Position numbers and translations under genes: made by a program. DNA of 64,000 nt from Streptococcus anginosus subsp. whileyi MAS624. GTDB lineage: Bacteria > Bacillota > Bacilli > Lactobacillales > Streptococcaceae. Under the pieces are notes generated by a model. It searched no databases and was not told where the DNA came from. It saw only the letters and a list, made by a program, of their open reading frames with translations. Position 1 is the stretch's first letter; each line of letters begins with the position of its first letter. Below are positions 55,401 to 64,000 of the stretch, in pieces. The stretch lies in the NCBI RefSeq assembly GCF_000478925.1, contig NZ_AP013072.1:33501-97500 (forward strand), read 5' to 3'.

Positions 55401-56138
55401 TTGGAATTTAGATGCTGAGAAATCAATATGTTTAAGCTCAGTTTCGAAAGTTGTGTGGCGGCAGTGGTCTGACCAATAAGTATCCAAAACTTTCAATTCT
55501 GTTTCCGTTGGCACGCGCCCAATTGATTTGAAGTACTCTTGGATAAAGACAAGGTCATCAACTTCCATCGCCAAACCTTGTTCAGCTTTATAATCAGCAA
55601 ATTCAGCCGCTGTATAAGTCTTGAAGAAATCAAGATTTGGAATCGTTTTGTCCGACTCTGAAAATGCTTGCGGTGCAATTCCTGTCGTAATATCTTTAAA
55701 ACGAGAATCTACTGGATTAAGAAGATAATTCTTAACCGCATCAAGTTCAGCAGTATCAATATCTTTGTTAACAAGATAAAGTTGAGCCGTATTAACCGTT
55801 ACATCATTACTGCTGCCAAGAAGGAGTAATGCTTCTTGTGATGAAGCCGCACGCTGATCAAATTGACCTGGAAGTGATTCGATGGCAAAGAAAGCATAGT
55901 TAGCAAGTTCAGCAACCACATCACTTTCAGCCAAAATAGTATCAGTTACCTGTTCAGAGAAGATGTTCTTTTCAGCACGCTCAAAAAGCGAATCTGCCAA
56001 GCCAAACACATCATACACTTGAATAATACGCAAATCGGTCAAACTCGCTAACTGAAGATTCTGTTTCAGTTCTTTAACAAGCGCCTGAGCCTTAATGTTA
56101 AAATTTGATTTTTTCTCAACGAAAATTCGTTTATTCAT
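52413..56138 (-). CDS. purL: Phosphoribosylformylglycinamidine synthase (single-chain)
   Basis: 1241 residues, the fused form: N-terminal PurS-like part, FGAM synthetase domains (YWSDHCRHTTFETEL, FKNETHNHPTEIEPFGGAATC, GGKDSMSGT) and a C-terminal class I glutamine amidotransferase with nucleophile Cys in GICNGFQAL. It converts FGAR to FGAM. RBS AAAGGG. Confidence 0.97.
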   Translation of the reverse strand: MNKRIFVEKKSNFNIKAQALVKELKQNLQLASLTDLRIIQVYDVFGLADSLFERAEKNIFSEQVTDTILAESDVVAELANYAFFAIESLPGQFDQRAASSQEALLLLGSSNDVTVNTAQLYLVNKDIDTAELDAVKNYLLNPVDSRFKDITTGIAPQAFSESDKTIPNLDFFKTYTAAEFADYKAEQGLAMEVDDLVFIQEYFKSIGRVPTETELKVLDTYWSDHCRHTTFETELKHIDFSASKFQKQLQATYDKYIAMRDELGHSEKPQTLMDMATIFCRYERANGRLDDMEVSDEINACSVEIEVDVNGVKEPWLLMFKNETHNHPTEIEPFGGAATCIGGAIRDPLSGRSYVYQAMRISGAGDITTPIAETRAGKLPQQVISKTAAHGYSSYGNQIGLATTYVKEYFHPGFVAKRMELGAVVGAAPKGNVVREKPEAGDVVILLGGKTGRDGVGGATGSSKVQTVESVETAGAEVQKGNAIEERKIQRLFRNGNVTRLIKKSNDFGASGVCVAIGELADGLEIDLNKVPLKYQGLNGTEIAISESQERMAVVVRPKDVDAFVAECHKENIDAVVVATVTEKQNLVMTWNGQTIVDIERRFLDTNGVRVVVDANVVDSQVDMPEQRTTSAATLESDTVNVLSDLNHASQKGLQTIFDSSVGRSTVNHPIGGRYQITPTESSVQKLPVQNGVTTTASVMAQGFNPYIAEWSPYHGAAYAVIEATARLVATGANWSKARFSYQEYFQRMDKQAERFGQPVSALLGSIEAQLQLGLPSIGGKDSMSGTFEELTVPPTLVAFGVTTADSRNVLSPEFKTAGEYIYYISGQAISQEIDFDLIKANFAKFEAIQKAHHITSASAVKYGGVMESLALSAFGNHIGAKVELTELETSLTAQLGGFIFTSTEEIAEVNKIGETTADFTLTINGVNLAGDKLLSAFESKLEDVYPTEFEQSTKLEDVPAVTSDAVIKTSKKVAEPLVYIPVFPGTNSEYDSAKAFEQAGAKVNLVPFVTLDEAAIETSVDTMVDNICKANIIFFTGGFSAADEPDGSAKFIVNILLNQKVRAAIDSFIEKGGLIIGICNGFQALVKSGLLPYGNFEEATETSPTLFYNDANQHVAKMVETRISNTNSPWLAGVKVGDIHAIPVSHGEGKFVVTDEEFAELRDNGQIFSQYVDFDGKPSMDSKYNPNGSINAIEGITSKNGQIIGKMGHSERYEDGLFQNIPGNKDQHLFASAVRYFTGE

Positions 56139-56189
56139 TTTTTACCCTTTTTAGAATTCTTCTTTCTACTTAATTAGAAATCACAGTTT

Positions 56190-56897
56190 TTAGTTAAGCT
56201 CTTTGAGTTTTTTAAGGACAACTTCGTAAACATCTGTCAAACTACCTAAATCACGACGGAAAACATCTTTATCCATGTGATGACCTTCACCATCCCAAAG
56301 ACGGCAGTTATCTGGTGAAAATTCATCCGCAAGAATAATTTTGCCATCTTTATCTTTACCAAATTCCAATTTGAAATCAATCAAATTAAGACCAATTTGG
56401 CTGAACCAATCTTTCAAAAGGTCATTAATACGACGTGTTTCTGCTTTGATATAAGCAATATCTTCATCACTTGCAATACCAAGGAATTTTACGTGCTCAT
56501 CATTGATAAATGGGTCATCCAAATCATCATTTTTGTAGTAAAATTCAACGATTGGAGTATCTAATTCAATACCTTCTTCTACCCCAAAACGTTTTGAGAA
56601 TGAGCCTGCAGTGACATTACGCAAAACAACTTCAAGCGGAATGATATCCACTTTTTTATTCAATTGTTCGGTTTCTGACAATTGTTTAACAAAGTGAGTC
56701 GCCACACCTGCTTCATTCAATTTCGTAAAAATGAAAGATGAGATTTGATTATTAAGAACGCCTTTACCTTTAATAGTCTCTTTACGAGCACCATTAAGCA
56801 TTGTCGCTTGGTCTTTGTAATGTGCAATAATAAGATTTTCATCATCTGTCAAAAATAAATCTTTAGCTTTTCCCGAATATAACAAATCACCTGTCAT
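56190..56897 (-). CDS. purC: SAICAR synthase
   Basis: 235 residues: [53 protein letters not shown] and [13 protein letters not shown], all typical. It joins CAIR and aspartate. First gene of the purine cluster. Weak PurBox-like repeats (GCGAATATT) lie at 56901-56909 and 56973-56981 in front. Confidence 0.97.
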   Translation of the reverse strand: MTGDLLYSGKAKDLFLTDDENLIIAHYKDQATMLNGARKETIKGKGVLNNQISSFIFTKLNEAGVATHFVKQLSETEQLNKKVDIIPLEVVLRNVTAGSFSKRFGVEEGIELDTPIVEFYYKNDDLDDPFINDEHVKFLGIASDEDIAYIKAETRRINDLLKDWFSQIGLNLIDFKLEFGKDKDGKIILADEFSPDNCRLWDGEGHHMDKDVFRRDLGSLTDVYEVVLKKLKELN

Positions 56898-56988
56898 TTT
56901 AATATTCGCCTTTCACATTTTTCTGACTTAAGTCTATCATATTCAAAAAGGATTTTCAAGAAAATACCGTACAATATTCGCAAACATC

Positions 56989-57017
56989 AAAAAAACAGCT
57001 GGGGTTTCAGCTGTTTT
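56989..57017 (-). terminator. Terminator after acpP
   Basis: AAAACAGCTG and CAGCTGTTTT pair around GGGTTT, followed on the minus strand by seven T residues (56989-56995). It closes the recO-plsX-acpP group before purC. Confidence 0.9.
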
Positions 57018-57055
57018 CTCATATTTTCTTTAGTTAGTCAATAAAAAGTTCGTTT

Positions 57056-57301
57056 TTATGCTTCCTTCAAATTTTTCTGCACACAAGCGACAACATCACT
57101 CACATTCTTCAACTCATCTATATCTTCGTCTGAAATTTCAATACCAAATTCATCTTCCACAGTTAGAATAAATTCCATCAAATCAACAGAATCTGCTTGT
57201 AAGTCATCTTTCAAACTGAGTGTTTGAGAAACTTGAAATCCCTCACCACGACTTTCCTGAATAATTTCTACGATTCTTTCGTAAATTTCTTGTTCTGTCA
57301 T
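57056..57301 (-). CDS. acpP: Acyl carrier protein
   Basis: 81 residues, acidic, with the phosphopantetheine serine in [11 protein letters not shown] (about Ser38). It is coupled to plsX by an ATGA overlap, so a role as acyl donor in phospholipid synthesis is likely. A second ACP usually exists in the fatty-acid cluster; this one has slightly divergent flanks. Confidence 0.9.
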   Translation of the reverse strand: MTEQEIYERIVEIIQESRGEGFQVSQTLSLKDDLQADSVDLMEFILTVEDEFGIEISDEDIDELKNVSDVVACVQKNLKEA

Positions 57302-58296
57302 TTTGCCTCTCCCGAAAATTCATTTACTGCTTTTCCTACAACATCCGTTTCCAACATTGTACAAATTTGACGAATCGTGCTGTAAACTGCTTTTGCATCG
57401 CTCGCTCCATGTGTTTTCACAACAGGTGCTTTTACTCCAAATAAAACAGCACCGCCTACATCAGAATAGTTTAAACTACTCTTCAAAGACTTTAGACTAT
57501 CTTTCAGTAACATTGCACCTAGTTTTGCTTTCCAGCCACCATCTAAAATAGATTTTTTAAGCTGACTCATAATTCCCATGGCTGTTCCCTCCATGGCTTT
57601 CAACACAGCATTCCCTGTAAATCCGTCCGCTACAACAACATCTGCTACATGATTCATTAAATCACGCGCTTCCACATTTCCAATAAAATTTAACGAAGCA
57701 TCCGCCGCTAACAAATCATACACTTCTTTCCGCAAGGGATCACCCTTGCTCGCTTCTGTCCCATTGTTTAAAAGCCCTACACGTGGTTGGTTGATTCCAC
57801 GGACATTTTCAGCATAAAATGACCCTAAAATAGCATACTGATGCAAATGATGAGCTGTATTTTCCGCATTAGCCCCCAAATCCAACATATCAAAGCCTTT
57901 GCCATCTGTCGTTGGTAACGTGGACATCAATCCCGGACGATCAATATTCTTGATACGGCCAACAATGAAGAATCCCGCGGCCAAGAGTGCGCCAGTATTC
58001 CCCGCTGAAAGAACGGCATCAGCTTCTCCGTCCTTTACTGCTTTTGCCGCTAGCACCATGCTGGCATTTTTCTTCTTGCGAATTGCTTTAGTTGGCTCAT
58101 CGTCCGAGTTGATTTTTTCATCCGTATGAACAATACGAACTCGCTCACTTGCCTTTAAATACTGCTTGATTTTTGCTTCATCTCCATAAAGGATGACTTC
58201 AATATCCGAAAAATCGTTCAGTGCTCGATTAACCCCCTCTACGACAGATTGTGGAGCATAATCGCCACCCATGGCATCAATTGCTATTTTTTTCAT
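57298..58296 (-). CDS. plsX: Phosphate acyltransferase PlsX
   Basis: 332 residues of the PlsX family with [14 protein letters not shown] at the N-terminus and [19 protein letters not shown]. It makes acyl-phosphate from acyl-ACP for PlsY. Overlaps recO and acpP by four bases on each side. Confidence 0.96.
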   Translation of the reverse strand: MKKIAIDAMGGDYAPQSVVEGVNRALNDFSDIEVILYGDEAKIKQYLKASERVRIVHTDEKINSDDEPTKAIRKKKNASMVLAAKAVKDGEADAVLSAGNTGALLAAGFFIVGRIKNIDRPGLMSTLPTTDGKGFDMLDLGANAENTAHHLHQYAILGSFYAENVRGINQPRVGLLNNGTEASKGDPLRKEVYDLLAADASLNFIGNVEARDLMNHVADVVVADGFTGNAVLKAMEGTAMGIMSQLKKSILDGGWKAKLGAMLLKDSLKSLKSSLNYSDVGGAVLFGVKAPVVKTHGASDAKAVYSTIRQICTMLETDVVGKAVNEFSGEAK

Positions 58297-59066
58297 TTCG
58301 ACTCCTTGTTCTTTAAAATTTCTCCCCAGTCTCCCAGAGAATCAATAAATTTTTTGGGCTTTAGATGAATCCCAACATATTCTTCATAAATTTGATCAAT
58401 CACTTTTCGCAATTGTCTTTTCAATTCAGGCTTCAAAGAAATGGTCTCCAGTTCACTAAATTGAACCGCTTGAAATTGGTCCAATAAGTAAGGAATGTTG
58501 GGATCCAAATGACTCCGTCGCTCATCTTTGCCATAATGTTCCGGACATAAAACGCCATTATAAGTAAAGGAAAAATCAAACGGTAGCCCTACTCGGTGGC
58601 AAAAGCAGCATTCATGGAAATTCAAAGAAACACCAAAACGTGACAAAATTTGAATCTCAAAAATATTGGTCAACACCTCATAATCCAAGCCCTGCTCCAT
58701 CAATTCCAACGTTTTTTGCAAAAAAGCAAAGAGAGCCGAATCTATTTCATTATCCTGAATACTAGCGTCCGCTAGAGCTACCACATAAGTCGCATAAGCC
58801 ATTGCAAACAAATCATGATTGATATGCTGGAAAGTCGTAACCTCTTGATAATCATCGATATAACTCAAACCGTCATCATTTATTTTCATCAAAAAATCGG
58901 CCACTACCAATGGTTGGATAACTGGATTCAACTTAGAATTTCTAGCATGTTTCACGAAAAACATTCGCTTACCAGCCTGCTCTGTGAAAATTTTGACCAG
59001 CTTATCATTTTCTCGGAAATTACGATTATAGAGAACCAAACCTTTACTTGTGATGGATTTCAGCAT
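58293..59066 (-). CDS. recO: DNA repair protein RecO
   Basis: 257 residues. The N-terminal OB-fold region ([33 protein letters not shown]) and a C-terminal helical part with a Cys cluster (CCFCHRVG...GVLCPEHYG) fit RecO, which loads RecA with RecR. Start ATGCTGAAA after GGAGGAG, overlapping the araT end by 23 bases. Confidence 0.92.
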   Translation of the reverse strand: MLKSITSKGLVLYNRNFRENDKLVKIFTEQAGKRMFFVKHARNSKLNPVIQPLVVADFLMKINDDGLSYIDDYQEVTTFQHINHDLFAMAYATYVVALADASIQDNEIDSALFAFLQKTLELMEQGLDYEVLTNIFEIQILSRFGVSLNFHECCFCHRVGLPFDFSFTYNGVLCPEHYGKDERRSHLDPNIPYLLDQFQAVQFSELETISLKPELKRQLRKVIDQIYEEYVGIHLKPKKFIDSLGDWGEILKNKESK

Positions 59067-60231
59067 ACTCCTCCATATATTCCTCAAGCCGTTTCATAGC
59101 TTCTTTTATCGTATCCATGCTGGCCGCATAAGAAAGACGTACATAACCTTCCCCATACTGACCAAAAGCAGCACCAGGAATGAAAGCAACTGCTTTTTTT
59201 TGTGCAAAATCCTTCAAAAAAGCAAAAGAATCTTGATTATAGCTAGCTGGAATTTTGGCAAAAATATAAAATGCACCATCTGGTTTGATAATCTTAAAAC
59301 CCAGCTCCGTCATCTTTTCGATAATGTAATCGCGACGCTCAATATATTCCCTTTTCATTGGCTCTGCATCGTCTTTACCCGCTGTCAATGCCTCCACTCC
59401 TGCAAATTGAGCCATCGTGTTTGCGGCTGTCACCAAATATTGGTGACTTTTAATCAATTGAGCCGTAAAAGCAGCTGGGGCAAAGGTGAAACCTAGACGC
59501 CAGCCTGTCATCGCATGCGATTTAGACAAACCATTAATCACAATCGTTTGCTCTGGTAAAAATTCTGCAATAGATACATGTGGTTGCTCGGTATAAGTCA
59601 GCTCAGAATACACTTCATCGCAAACAACAAAGACATCATACTTTTTCAATACATCGGCTAACGCAGTCATTTGTTCTCGTGAATAAGTCACTCCTGTCGG
59701 ATTAGCTGGATAATTTAAAATCACTGCTTTAAGCTGATTACCTTGCTCCAAGATAGCCTTTTCCAGCATTTCAGGCGTTAAAACAAAGTCATTGTCTGTC
59801 GTATCAATCTCGACAATTTCTGCTCCCACAAGATTAACAATCGGCTCATATCCCGGATAAGCAGGTGCAAGCAACAGTACCTTATCTCCTTCTTCTAAGA
59901 TAACTGTCAACGTAGCAGACAGAGCTTCTGTCGCTCCAATTGTCACTAAAATTTCTGTTTCAGGGTCATAAGAAAGATTGTATTTTTCTTTCACAAATTG
60001 ACTGGCTGCCTGACGCAATTCTAACAACCCACTCATGCCCGTATAATGACTCTCGTTTGCATCAATTGCCGCTTTCGCAGCTTCTTTTACATGATCTGGA
60101 GTTGTAAAATCAGGCTCTCCCAATGTCAAACGAAGAACTCCAGGAATGTTCGAAATAGATTGATCAAATTGCCGAATCAAAGAAACTTCAATTTTATCTA
60201 AATTTTTGTTAAAACGTTTCGTCAAATCCAT
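59044..60231 (-). CDS. araT: Aromatic amino acid aminotransferase (class I PLP)
   Basis: 395 residues of class I aminotransferases with [22 protein letters not shown] and the PLP-binding lysine in [16 protein letters not shown]. Its position before recO matches streptococcal/lactococcal AraT. Other amino acid specificities are possible. RBS GGAGGT. Confidence 0.92.
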   Translation of the reverse strand: MDLTKRFNKNLDKIEVSLIRQFDQSISNIPGVLRLTLGEPDFTTPDHVKEAAKAAIDANESHYTGMSGLLELRQAASQFVKEKYNLSYDPETEILVTIGATEALSATLTVILEEGDKVLLLAPAYPGYEPIVNLVGAEIVEIDTTDNDFVLTPEMLEKAILEQGNQLKAVILNYPANPTGVTYSREQMTALADVLKKYDVFVVCDEVYSELTYTEQPHVSIAEFLPEQTIVINGLSKSHAMTGWRLGFTFAPAAFTAQLIKSHQYLVTAANTMAQFAGVEALTAGKDDAEPMKREYIERRDYIIEKMTELGFKIIKPDGAFYIFAKIPASYNQDSFAFLKDFAQKKAVAFIPGAAFGQYGEGYVRLSYAASMDTIKEAMKRLEEYMEEYAEIHHK

Positions 60232-60339
60232 ATTTTACCTCCAAAATCTGATAGAACTATTATACTATAAAACCTAAGTCATAGCAAAAATATCATAATA
60301 TTGAGAAAATTTATCACTTATCATCTGATTGAAGCAAAA

Positions 60340-60366
60340 GAATCACTCCAGCTATCAGAGTGATTC
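60340..60366 (-). terminator. Terminator after prs
   Basis: GAATCACTC and GAGTGATTC form a perfect 9-bp stem with a 9-base loop, followed by TTTTGCTT on the minus strand, 20 bases past the prs stop. Confidence 0.85.
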
Positions 60367-60385
60367 CTATCTAGATGTTCTTACA

Positions 60386-61354
60386 TTAAAGAGCCGTTAA
60401 AGTTTCAAATAATGGCGAAAGAGGACGTTTTTCATGGATACGTACAATCGCCTCTGCCAAAAGATGAGCAATTGAAATTTGTTCAATTTTATCAATTAAA
60501 CGTTCTTCCGGCAAATAAATTGTATCTAACACGACCAATTTTTTAATCGCTGATTTCTGAATATTATCCATAGCAGAACCCGAAAGTACTGGATGAGTAC
60601 AGCTTGCATAAACTTCTACCGCACCTGCCTCAGCAAGCGCATCAGCAGCATGGCAAATTGTCCCAGCTGTATCAATCATATCGTCAATTAAAATACAAGT
60701 TTTGCCTTCTACTTTACCGATGATATTCATCACCTCACTCGTATTCATCTTATCTACACTACGGCGCTTATCAATAATAGCAATCGGTGTTTTCAAAAAT
60801 TCAGCTAATTTACGAGCGCGCGTCACACCACCGTGGTCAGGGCTAACAACTACATAATCGCTACCTGTCATCCCACGACGTTCAAAATAATCCGCAATGA
60901 GAGGAGCCCCCATAAGATGATCTACTGGAATATCAAAAAATCCTTGAATTTGAGCCGCATGCAAATCAATTGTCAGCAAACGATCAACACCAGCCACTTG
61001 CAACATATTTGCAACTAATTTTGAAGTAATTGGCTCACGAGCACGTGCCTTTCGGTCTTGACGAGCATAGCCATAATAAGGCATTACAACATTGATTGAT
61101 TCAGCACTTGCACGCTTTAAAGCATCCACCATGATTAAAATTTCCATAAAATTATCATTGACGGGCGAGCTCGTTGACTGCAAGATAAAAACATGTTTTC
61201 CACGGATAGATTCTTCGATATTTACTTGAATCTCCCCATCAGAAAATTGACGCACAGTTGACTTTCCAAGCTCCATACCAATCTCTTGAGCAACACGTTT
61301 AGCCAGTTCCTGGTTAGATGAAAGAGCAAAGAGCTTTAAATCAGAAAACGACAT
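60386..61354 (-). CDS. prs: Ribose-phosphate pyrophosphokinase
   Basis: 322 residues with [36 protein letters not shown] and the PRPP loop [13 protein letters not shown]. It makes PRPP, the substrate for PurF encoded nearby. Start ATGTCGTTT after GGAGGAAAT; a longer frame to 61408 enters the pcsB intergenic region. Confidence 0.97.
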   Translation of the reverse strand: MSFSDLKLFALSSNQELAKRVAQEIGMELGKSTVRQFSDGEIQVNIEESIRGKHVFILQSTSSPVNDNFMEILIMVDALKRASAESINVVMPYYGYARQDRKARAREPITSKLVANMLQVAGVDRLLTIDLHAAQIQGFFDIPVDHLMGAPLIADYFERRGMTGSDYVVVSPDHGGVTRARKLAEFLKTPIAIIDKRRSVDKMNTSEVMNIIGKVEGKTCILIDDMIDTAGTICHAADALAEAGAVEVYASCTHPVLSGSAMDNIQKSAIKKLVVLDTIYLPEERLIDKIEQISIAHLLAEAIVRIHEKRPLSPLFETLTAL

Positions 61355-61445
61355 GATTTCCTCCAGTATATATTCGTTTCTTTGTAAATCAGTTACAAAT
61401 TTCTCCACTTAACATTGTAACCCTTTTTAGTGAATTTTTCAATTA

Positions 61446-61480
61446 AAAATAAAAAACGCAAGATGCGCTTTTTATTTTTA
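61446..61480 (-). terminator. Terminator after pcsB
   Basis: CGCA-AGA-TGCG with flanking A-runs and T-runs (61451-61475) lies just past the pcsB stop. The GC stem is short, but the T-tail is good. Confidence 0.65.
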
Positions 61481-61486
61481 TATTCA

Positions 61487-62716
61487 TTAATTTGGATAGA
61501 TGTAAGTAAATGAACCTTGTCCTGCAGCAGCTGGATTGAACCAACCACGATAATTTCCAATAGCTTGATTACCTGCATAATTTGCTTCAGATACTTGAAT
61601 ACTTGTAGCTGATTGAACAGCTGTTACAACAGCAACGTGTCCATAACCACCATCGTTCCATGAAATGATCGCACCTACTTGAGGTGTTGAACCTGTACGG
61701 AAACCAGCTGCAGCCGCACTTGCTGCCCATTGAGCCCCATTGCCCCAATAATCACCAGCCCACGGAGCTAATGTTTTTGCTCCCCATGTACATTGACCAA
61801 CTGGATAAGTTGAAGCAGATGAACTATATGTAGGACGGCTCACAGTTCTAGTAGTAGTTGTTGCTGCTGCTTGTTGCGTCACATTTGTTTGAGTTGGCGT
61901 AGCTGCTGCACCACTATTGTTGTTTACAGCTTGTACTTGTGCTGCCAAACTTGTATTAGCAGAAGAAGCTACAGCTTGTTCTTGCGCCGCTTGTTGTGCT
62001 TTATAAGCTGCTTCTTGTGCTGCTGCCTCTTCAGCTGCCTTTTGTGCCGCTGCCTTTTGTGCCAACAATGAGTTCTTTTCACCTTCAGCAGTTGCTTTTT
62101 CCGCAGCAAGATTCAACTGCGCTACTTTTAGTTCAGCTTGCTTAGTAGACAATGTTTTTGCATCATTTGCAAGTGTTTGTTGATTTGCGATAACAGTATT
62201 TATCGCTTCATTATTTGCTACTTGTTTTTCAGAAATAGCTTTTTTATCTTGTTTTTGTTGTTCCAACATTTTATTGTTTGCTGAAACAATTTCGCTCATC
62301 GCAGAAACACGTGAAATAGCTTCTGTAATCGATTTTGAATTTACAATTGTATTGATATAGCTTGTAGCTGTACCGCTCGTTTGAGCACTACGTGCTTGAT
62401 TAGCCAATGATTCATTACGCGCTACAATATTCTTAGACAACGTTTCGATTTCAGCCGATAATTTTGTTGATTCAGCTTGAAGTTTTTCGTTTTCAGCTTT
62501 CAATTTTTCTTGTTGAGATTGAATAGATGAAACTTGAGCTTGAATTTGATCTACTTGAGCTTGAGCTGATTTTTGTTGATCATTCAAACTATTAATTTTA
62601 CTATCTTGTGCAGCAATCTTGTCATCAGTAGAATCTGCATGTACATTTACAAGAGATGCTCCCTGTGCAAGAACCATTGTACTTAATAAAATTGATGTAA
62701 GTAATTTTTTCTTCAT
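61487..62716 (-). CDS. pcsB: Cell-division peptidoglycan hydrolase PcsB
   Basis: 409 residues: signal peptide (cut about VHA-D, residue 27), a long Gln/Lys/Glu coiled coil (about 35-235), an Ala-rich linker and a C-terminal CHAP domain with Cys309 (GQCTWGAK) and His360 (GYGHVAVV). PcsB works with FtsEX to split the septum. A WalR/VicR box lies upstream, as in known pcsB genes. Start ATGAAGAAA after AGGAG. Confidence 0.96.
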   Translation of the reverse strand: MKKKLLTSILLSTMVLAQGASLVNVHADSTDDKIAAQDSKINSLNDQQKSAQAQVDQIQAQVSSIQSQQEKLKAENEKLQAESTKLSAEIETLSKNIVARNESLANQARSAQTSGTATSYINTIVNSKSITEAISRVSAMSEIVSANNKMLEQQKQDKKAISEKQVANNEAINTVIANQQTLANDAKTLSTKQAELKVAQLNLAAEKATAEGEKNSLLAQKAAAQKAAEEAAAQEAAYKAQQAAQEQAVASSANTSLAAQVQAVNNNSGAAATPTQTNVTQQAAATTTTRTVSRPTYSSSASTYPVGQCTWGAKTLAPWAGDYWGNGAQWAASAAAAGFRTGSTPQVGAIISWNDGGYGHVAVVTAVQSATSIQVSEANYAGNQAIGNYRGWFNPAAAGQGSFTYIYPN

Positions 62717-62745
62717 AAACGATTATACTCCTATTCAATAAGACA

Positions 62746-62795
62746 ATTATAAGTATAACAAAAAAAGGCGCTGAGTATGTTACACCTTTATTACA
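62746..62795 (-). promoter_or_regulatory. pcsB promoter with WalR/VicR box
   Basis: TGTAAT-AAAGG-TGTAAC (62779-62795, minus strand) matches the WalR repeat TGTWAH-N5-TGTWAH exactly. A TATAAT lies downstream at 62746-62751. Confidence 0.85.
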
Positions 62796-62825
62796 TTTCT
62801 ATTTCCAATTCATCATAAAATCTTA

Positions 62826-63326
62826 TCATAAATATATCTTCTCCAAAATTGGTTGAAGCAACAAAAAGAATAGTAAATTCGAGACCATTGTCGGAGCAAT
62901 TGTATAAACGACAAAATCTGCAAAAGACATTTGAGCTAGATGGGTAACATTTGCCAAAGCGAACGTAGCCACCTCAAAGAAAAATACTAAAATGGCAACT
63001 GTTAAAAAACGACTAACTCGATTAGACATCAAAACAGAATTATATTTACTAATAACAATCCCCGCTAAAGGCAACAATAGTGTCGAAATGCCGATAATAT
63101 GAAAATAATACGCATCATACAATAAACCAATTAACAGCAACATGGTAAAATTAGTATTTTCTGAAAGATTTATCGAAATATACAAAATAAAGATAAGCAA
63201 AAGATGACTTAGTAAGTGGATATTATTTGGAAATAAATTAGTCAAAAGATTTGAAAGATGGCCATCTACTAACATCACAACAAATAAAACCAAAAAGGGT
63301 AAAATGTAGCTTTTAAAAAATTTCAT
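62826..63326 (-). CDS. mreD: Rod-shape determining protein MreD
   Basis: 166 residues with five or six hydrophobic helices (YILPFLVLFVVMLVDGHLSN at the start) directly after mreC. MreC and MreD help peripheral cell-wall synthesis in streptococci. Separated from mreC by one base; pcsB follows. Confidence 0.9.
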   Translation of the reverse strand: MKFFKSYILPFLVLFVVMLVDGHLSNLLTNLFPNNIHLLSHLLLIFILYISINLSENTNFTMLLLIGLLYDAYYFHIIGISTLLLPLAGIVISKYNSVLMSNRVSRFLTVAILVFFFEVATFALANVTHLAQMSFADFVVYTIAPTMVSNLLFFLLLQPILEKIYL

Positions 63327-63327
63327 A

Positions 63328-64000
63328 TCAATTTCCTACTAATGTCACCACACGAATATCTGATAAATCCGCACTTGGTTTTACAAAGACTTCTTTTGTT
63401 AAATGGTCCGATTTTTCAGTAACAGAAAGGACTGTTCCAACCGGAATATTAGGAATGTTGTACGTTCCTAAACCACTGGTCACAACTTTCTCACCTTTTT
63501 TAATGGTATCCAAACTATTTAACTGACTGATAATAAAAGCAGATTTTTCTTTACTGTAACCAACAATCACACCATAAATTGTGCTTGTCTCCGTTTGAAT
63601 TCTTACTGAAATATTATCAACATTTTTATTATTGGTTAAAAGATTTACTCGGCTAGAATGATAAGCAACATCTTTCACACTACCAATCAAGCCACCATTT
63701 GCCACCGCTAGCATTGTATTTTGAATTCCATTTTGACGACCAGCATTGACAGTTAATTCAGATAACCAAGAAACCGGCATACGCGTAATAACATCAGATG
63801 AAACCGTTTTTTTTGACTTATAAAGATTTTTCATTTCTAATAGCTGTCTTAATTGAGCATTTTCATCTTTTAATGAAGCTGAATCAGCAGATTGTTCTTC
63901 TGCTTTAAATAAAGCTTTTTTTAATTGCTTGTTTTCTTTATATGTCCGTGATAAATCAGTCAAATCTGATTTAACATCCGCCAAAAAATTAAATGGTTTT
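63328..64000 (-). CDS. mreC: Rod-shape determining protein MreC, N-terminus outside window
   Basis: The last 223 codons or so are visible; the frame is open to the right edge. A coiled coil (KENKQLKKALFKAEEQSADSASLKDENAQLRQLLEM) is followed by beta domains with VITRMPVSWLSELTVNAGRQNGI, VTSGLGTYNIPNIPVGTV and VFVKPSADLSDIRVVTLVGN. The N-terminal membrane helix lies beyond the window. Identity is secure. Confidence 0.94.
   Translation of the reverse strand, partial: KPFNFLADVKSDLTDLSRTYKENKQLKKALFKAEEQSADSASLKDENAQLRQLLEMKNLYKSKKTVSSDVITRMPVSWLSELTVNAGRQNGIQNTMLAVANGGLIGSVKDVAYHSSRVNLLTNNKNVDNISVRIQTETSTIYGVIVGYSKEKSAFIISQLNSLDTIKKGEKVVTSGLGTYNIPNIPVGTVLSVTEKSDHLTKEVFVKPSADLSDIRVVTLVGN

Noticed and set aside
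56901..56981. Two GCGAATATT copies before purC considered as PurBoxes
   Set aside because: Only about 10 of 13 positions agree with the PurBox and no clear promoter is linked to them, so I mention them under purC but do not list them as sites.
61871..62071. Cys/Leu-rich plus-strand frame opposite pcsB
   Set aside because: It is the antisense of the Ala/Gln-rich linker of PcsB, a common artefact.

Overview
The window looks like a chromosomal segment of a low-GC streptococcus, probably an oral or viridans-type species. The evidence is the gene order: mreC-mreD-pcsB-prs-araT-recO-plsX-acpP-pur cluster at the right end, and ruvB-ptp-MORN-acyltransferase-adhE in the middle. BgaC, SatABC-like and DhaS/DhaQ-type systems, a WalR/VicR box before pcsB and a CiaR-box small RNA also fit. 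Species cannot be fixed by reading alone. Most genes lie on the minus strand.

Layout from left to right. (1) 1-3.1 kb: distal part of a V-type ATPase operon (ntpF-I-K-E; E leaves the window). (2) 3.4-7.8 kb: N-acetylmuramic acid salvage, with an RpiR regulator facing murQ, a MurP-type PTS EIIBC and a MupG-type 6-phosphomuramidase. (3) 8.0-15.9 kb: sialic acid catabolism. An RpiR regulator converges on a long minus-strand operon nanE-satA-satB-satC-(yhcH, broken)-yesL-like-nanA-nanK, driven by a strong promoter flanked by three cre-like sites. (4) 16-23.6 kb: adhE with Rex- and CcpA-like sites, an OatA-like O-acetyltransferase, a MORN protein, a low-molecular-weight tyrosine phosphatase, a small RNA with a perfect CiaR box, a nucleotidyltransferase and ruvB. 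(5) 23.7-25.2 kb: an apparently intact IS3-family (IS150-type) element. (6) 25.2-33.9 kb: the bgaC operon for beta-galactosyl amino-sugar glycans (bgaC, mannose-family PTS EIIB/C/D/A, agaS, lacD, galM) with a divergent GntR regulator. (7) 34-39 kb: a thioredoxin-like lipoprotein, then the dihydroxyacetone system (dhaK-dhaL-dhaM-glpF) with divergent dhaS-dhaQ and a DhaS-type operator. (8) 39-56.9 kb: the purine biosynthesis cluster (purC, L, F, M, N, H, D, E, K, B) interrupted by a small membrane protein, a CHAP-domain secreted protein on the other strand, a DUF523 gene and two genes of unknown function. (9) 57-64 kb: acpP, plsX, recO, araT, prs, pcsB, mreD and partial mreC.

The gene sets suggest an organism that lives on host glycans and recycled peptidoglycan. 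MurNAc, sialic acid and galactosyl-HexNAc are each imported by a dedicated system. Each operon has its own regulator and a good cre site at its promoter, so CcpA repression is probably shared. The sialic acid ABC transporter and the MurNAc PTS both lack a subunit here (ATPase and EIIA respectively) and must borrow one from elsewhere.

The observations most worth following are the CiaR-controlled small RNA at 21.9 kb, the spaced cre array at the nan promoter, the doubly broken yhcH, the IS-end-like hairpin after adhE, the duplicated purM start with hairpins, the hairpin-dense gap before purE, and the two unknown genes between purK and purB. I did not find a clearly new multi-gene system such as a CRISPR, phage or defence island.
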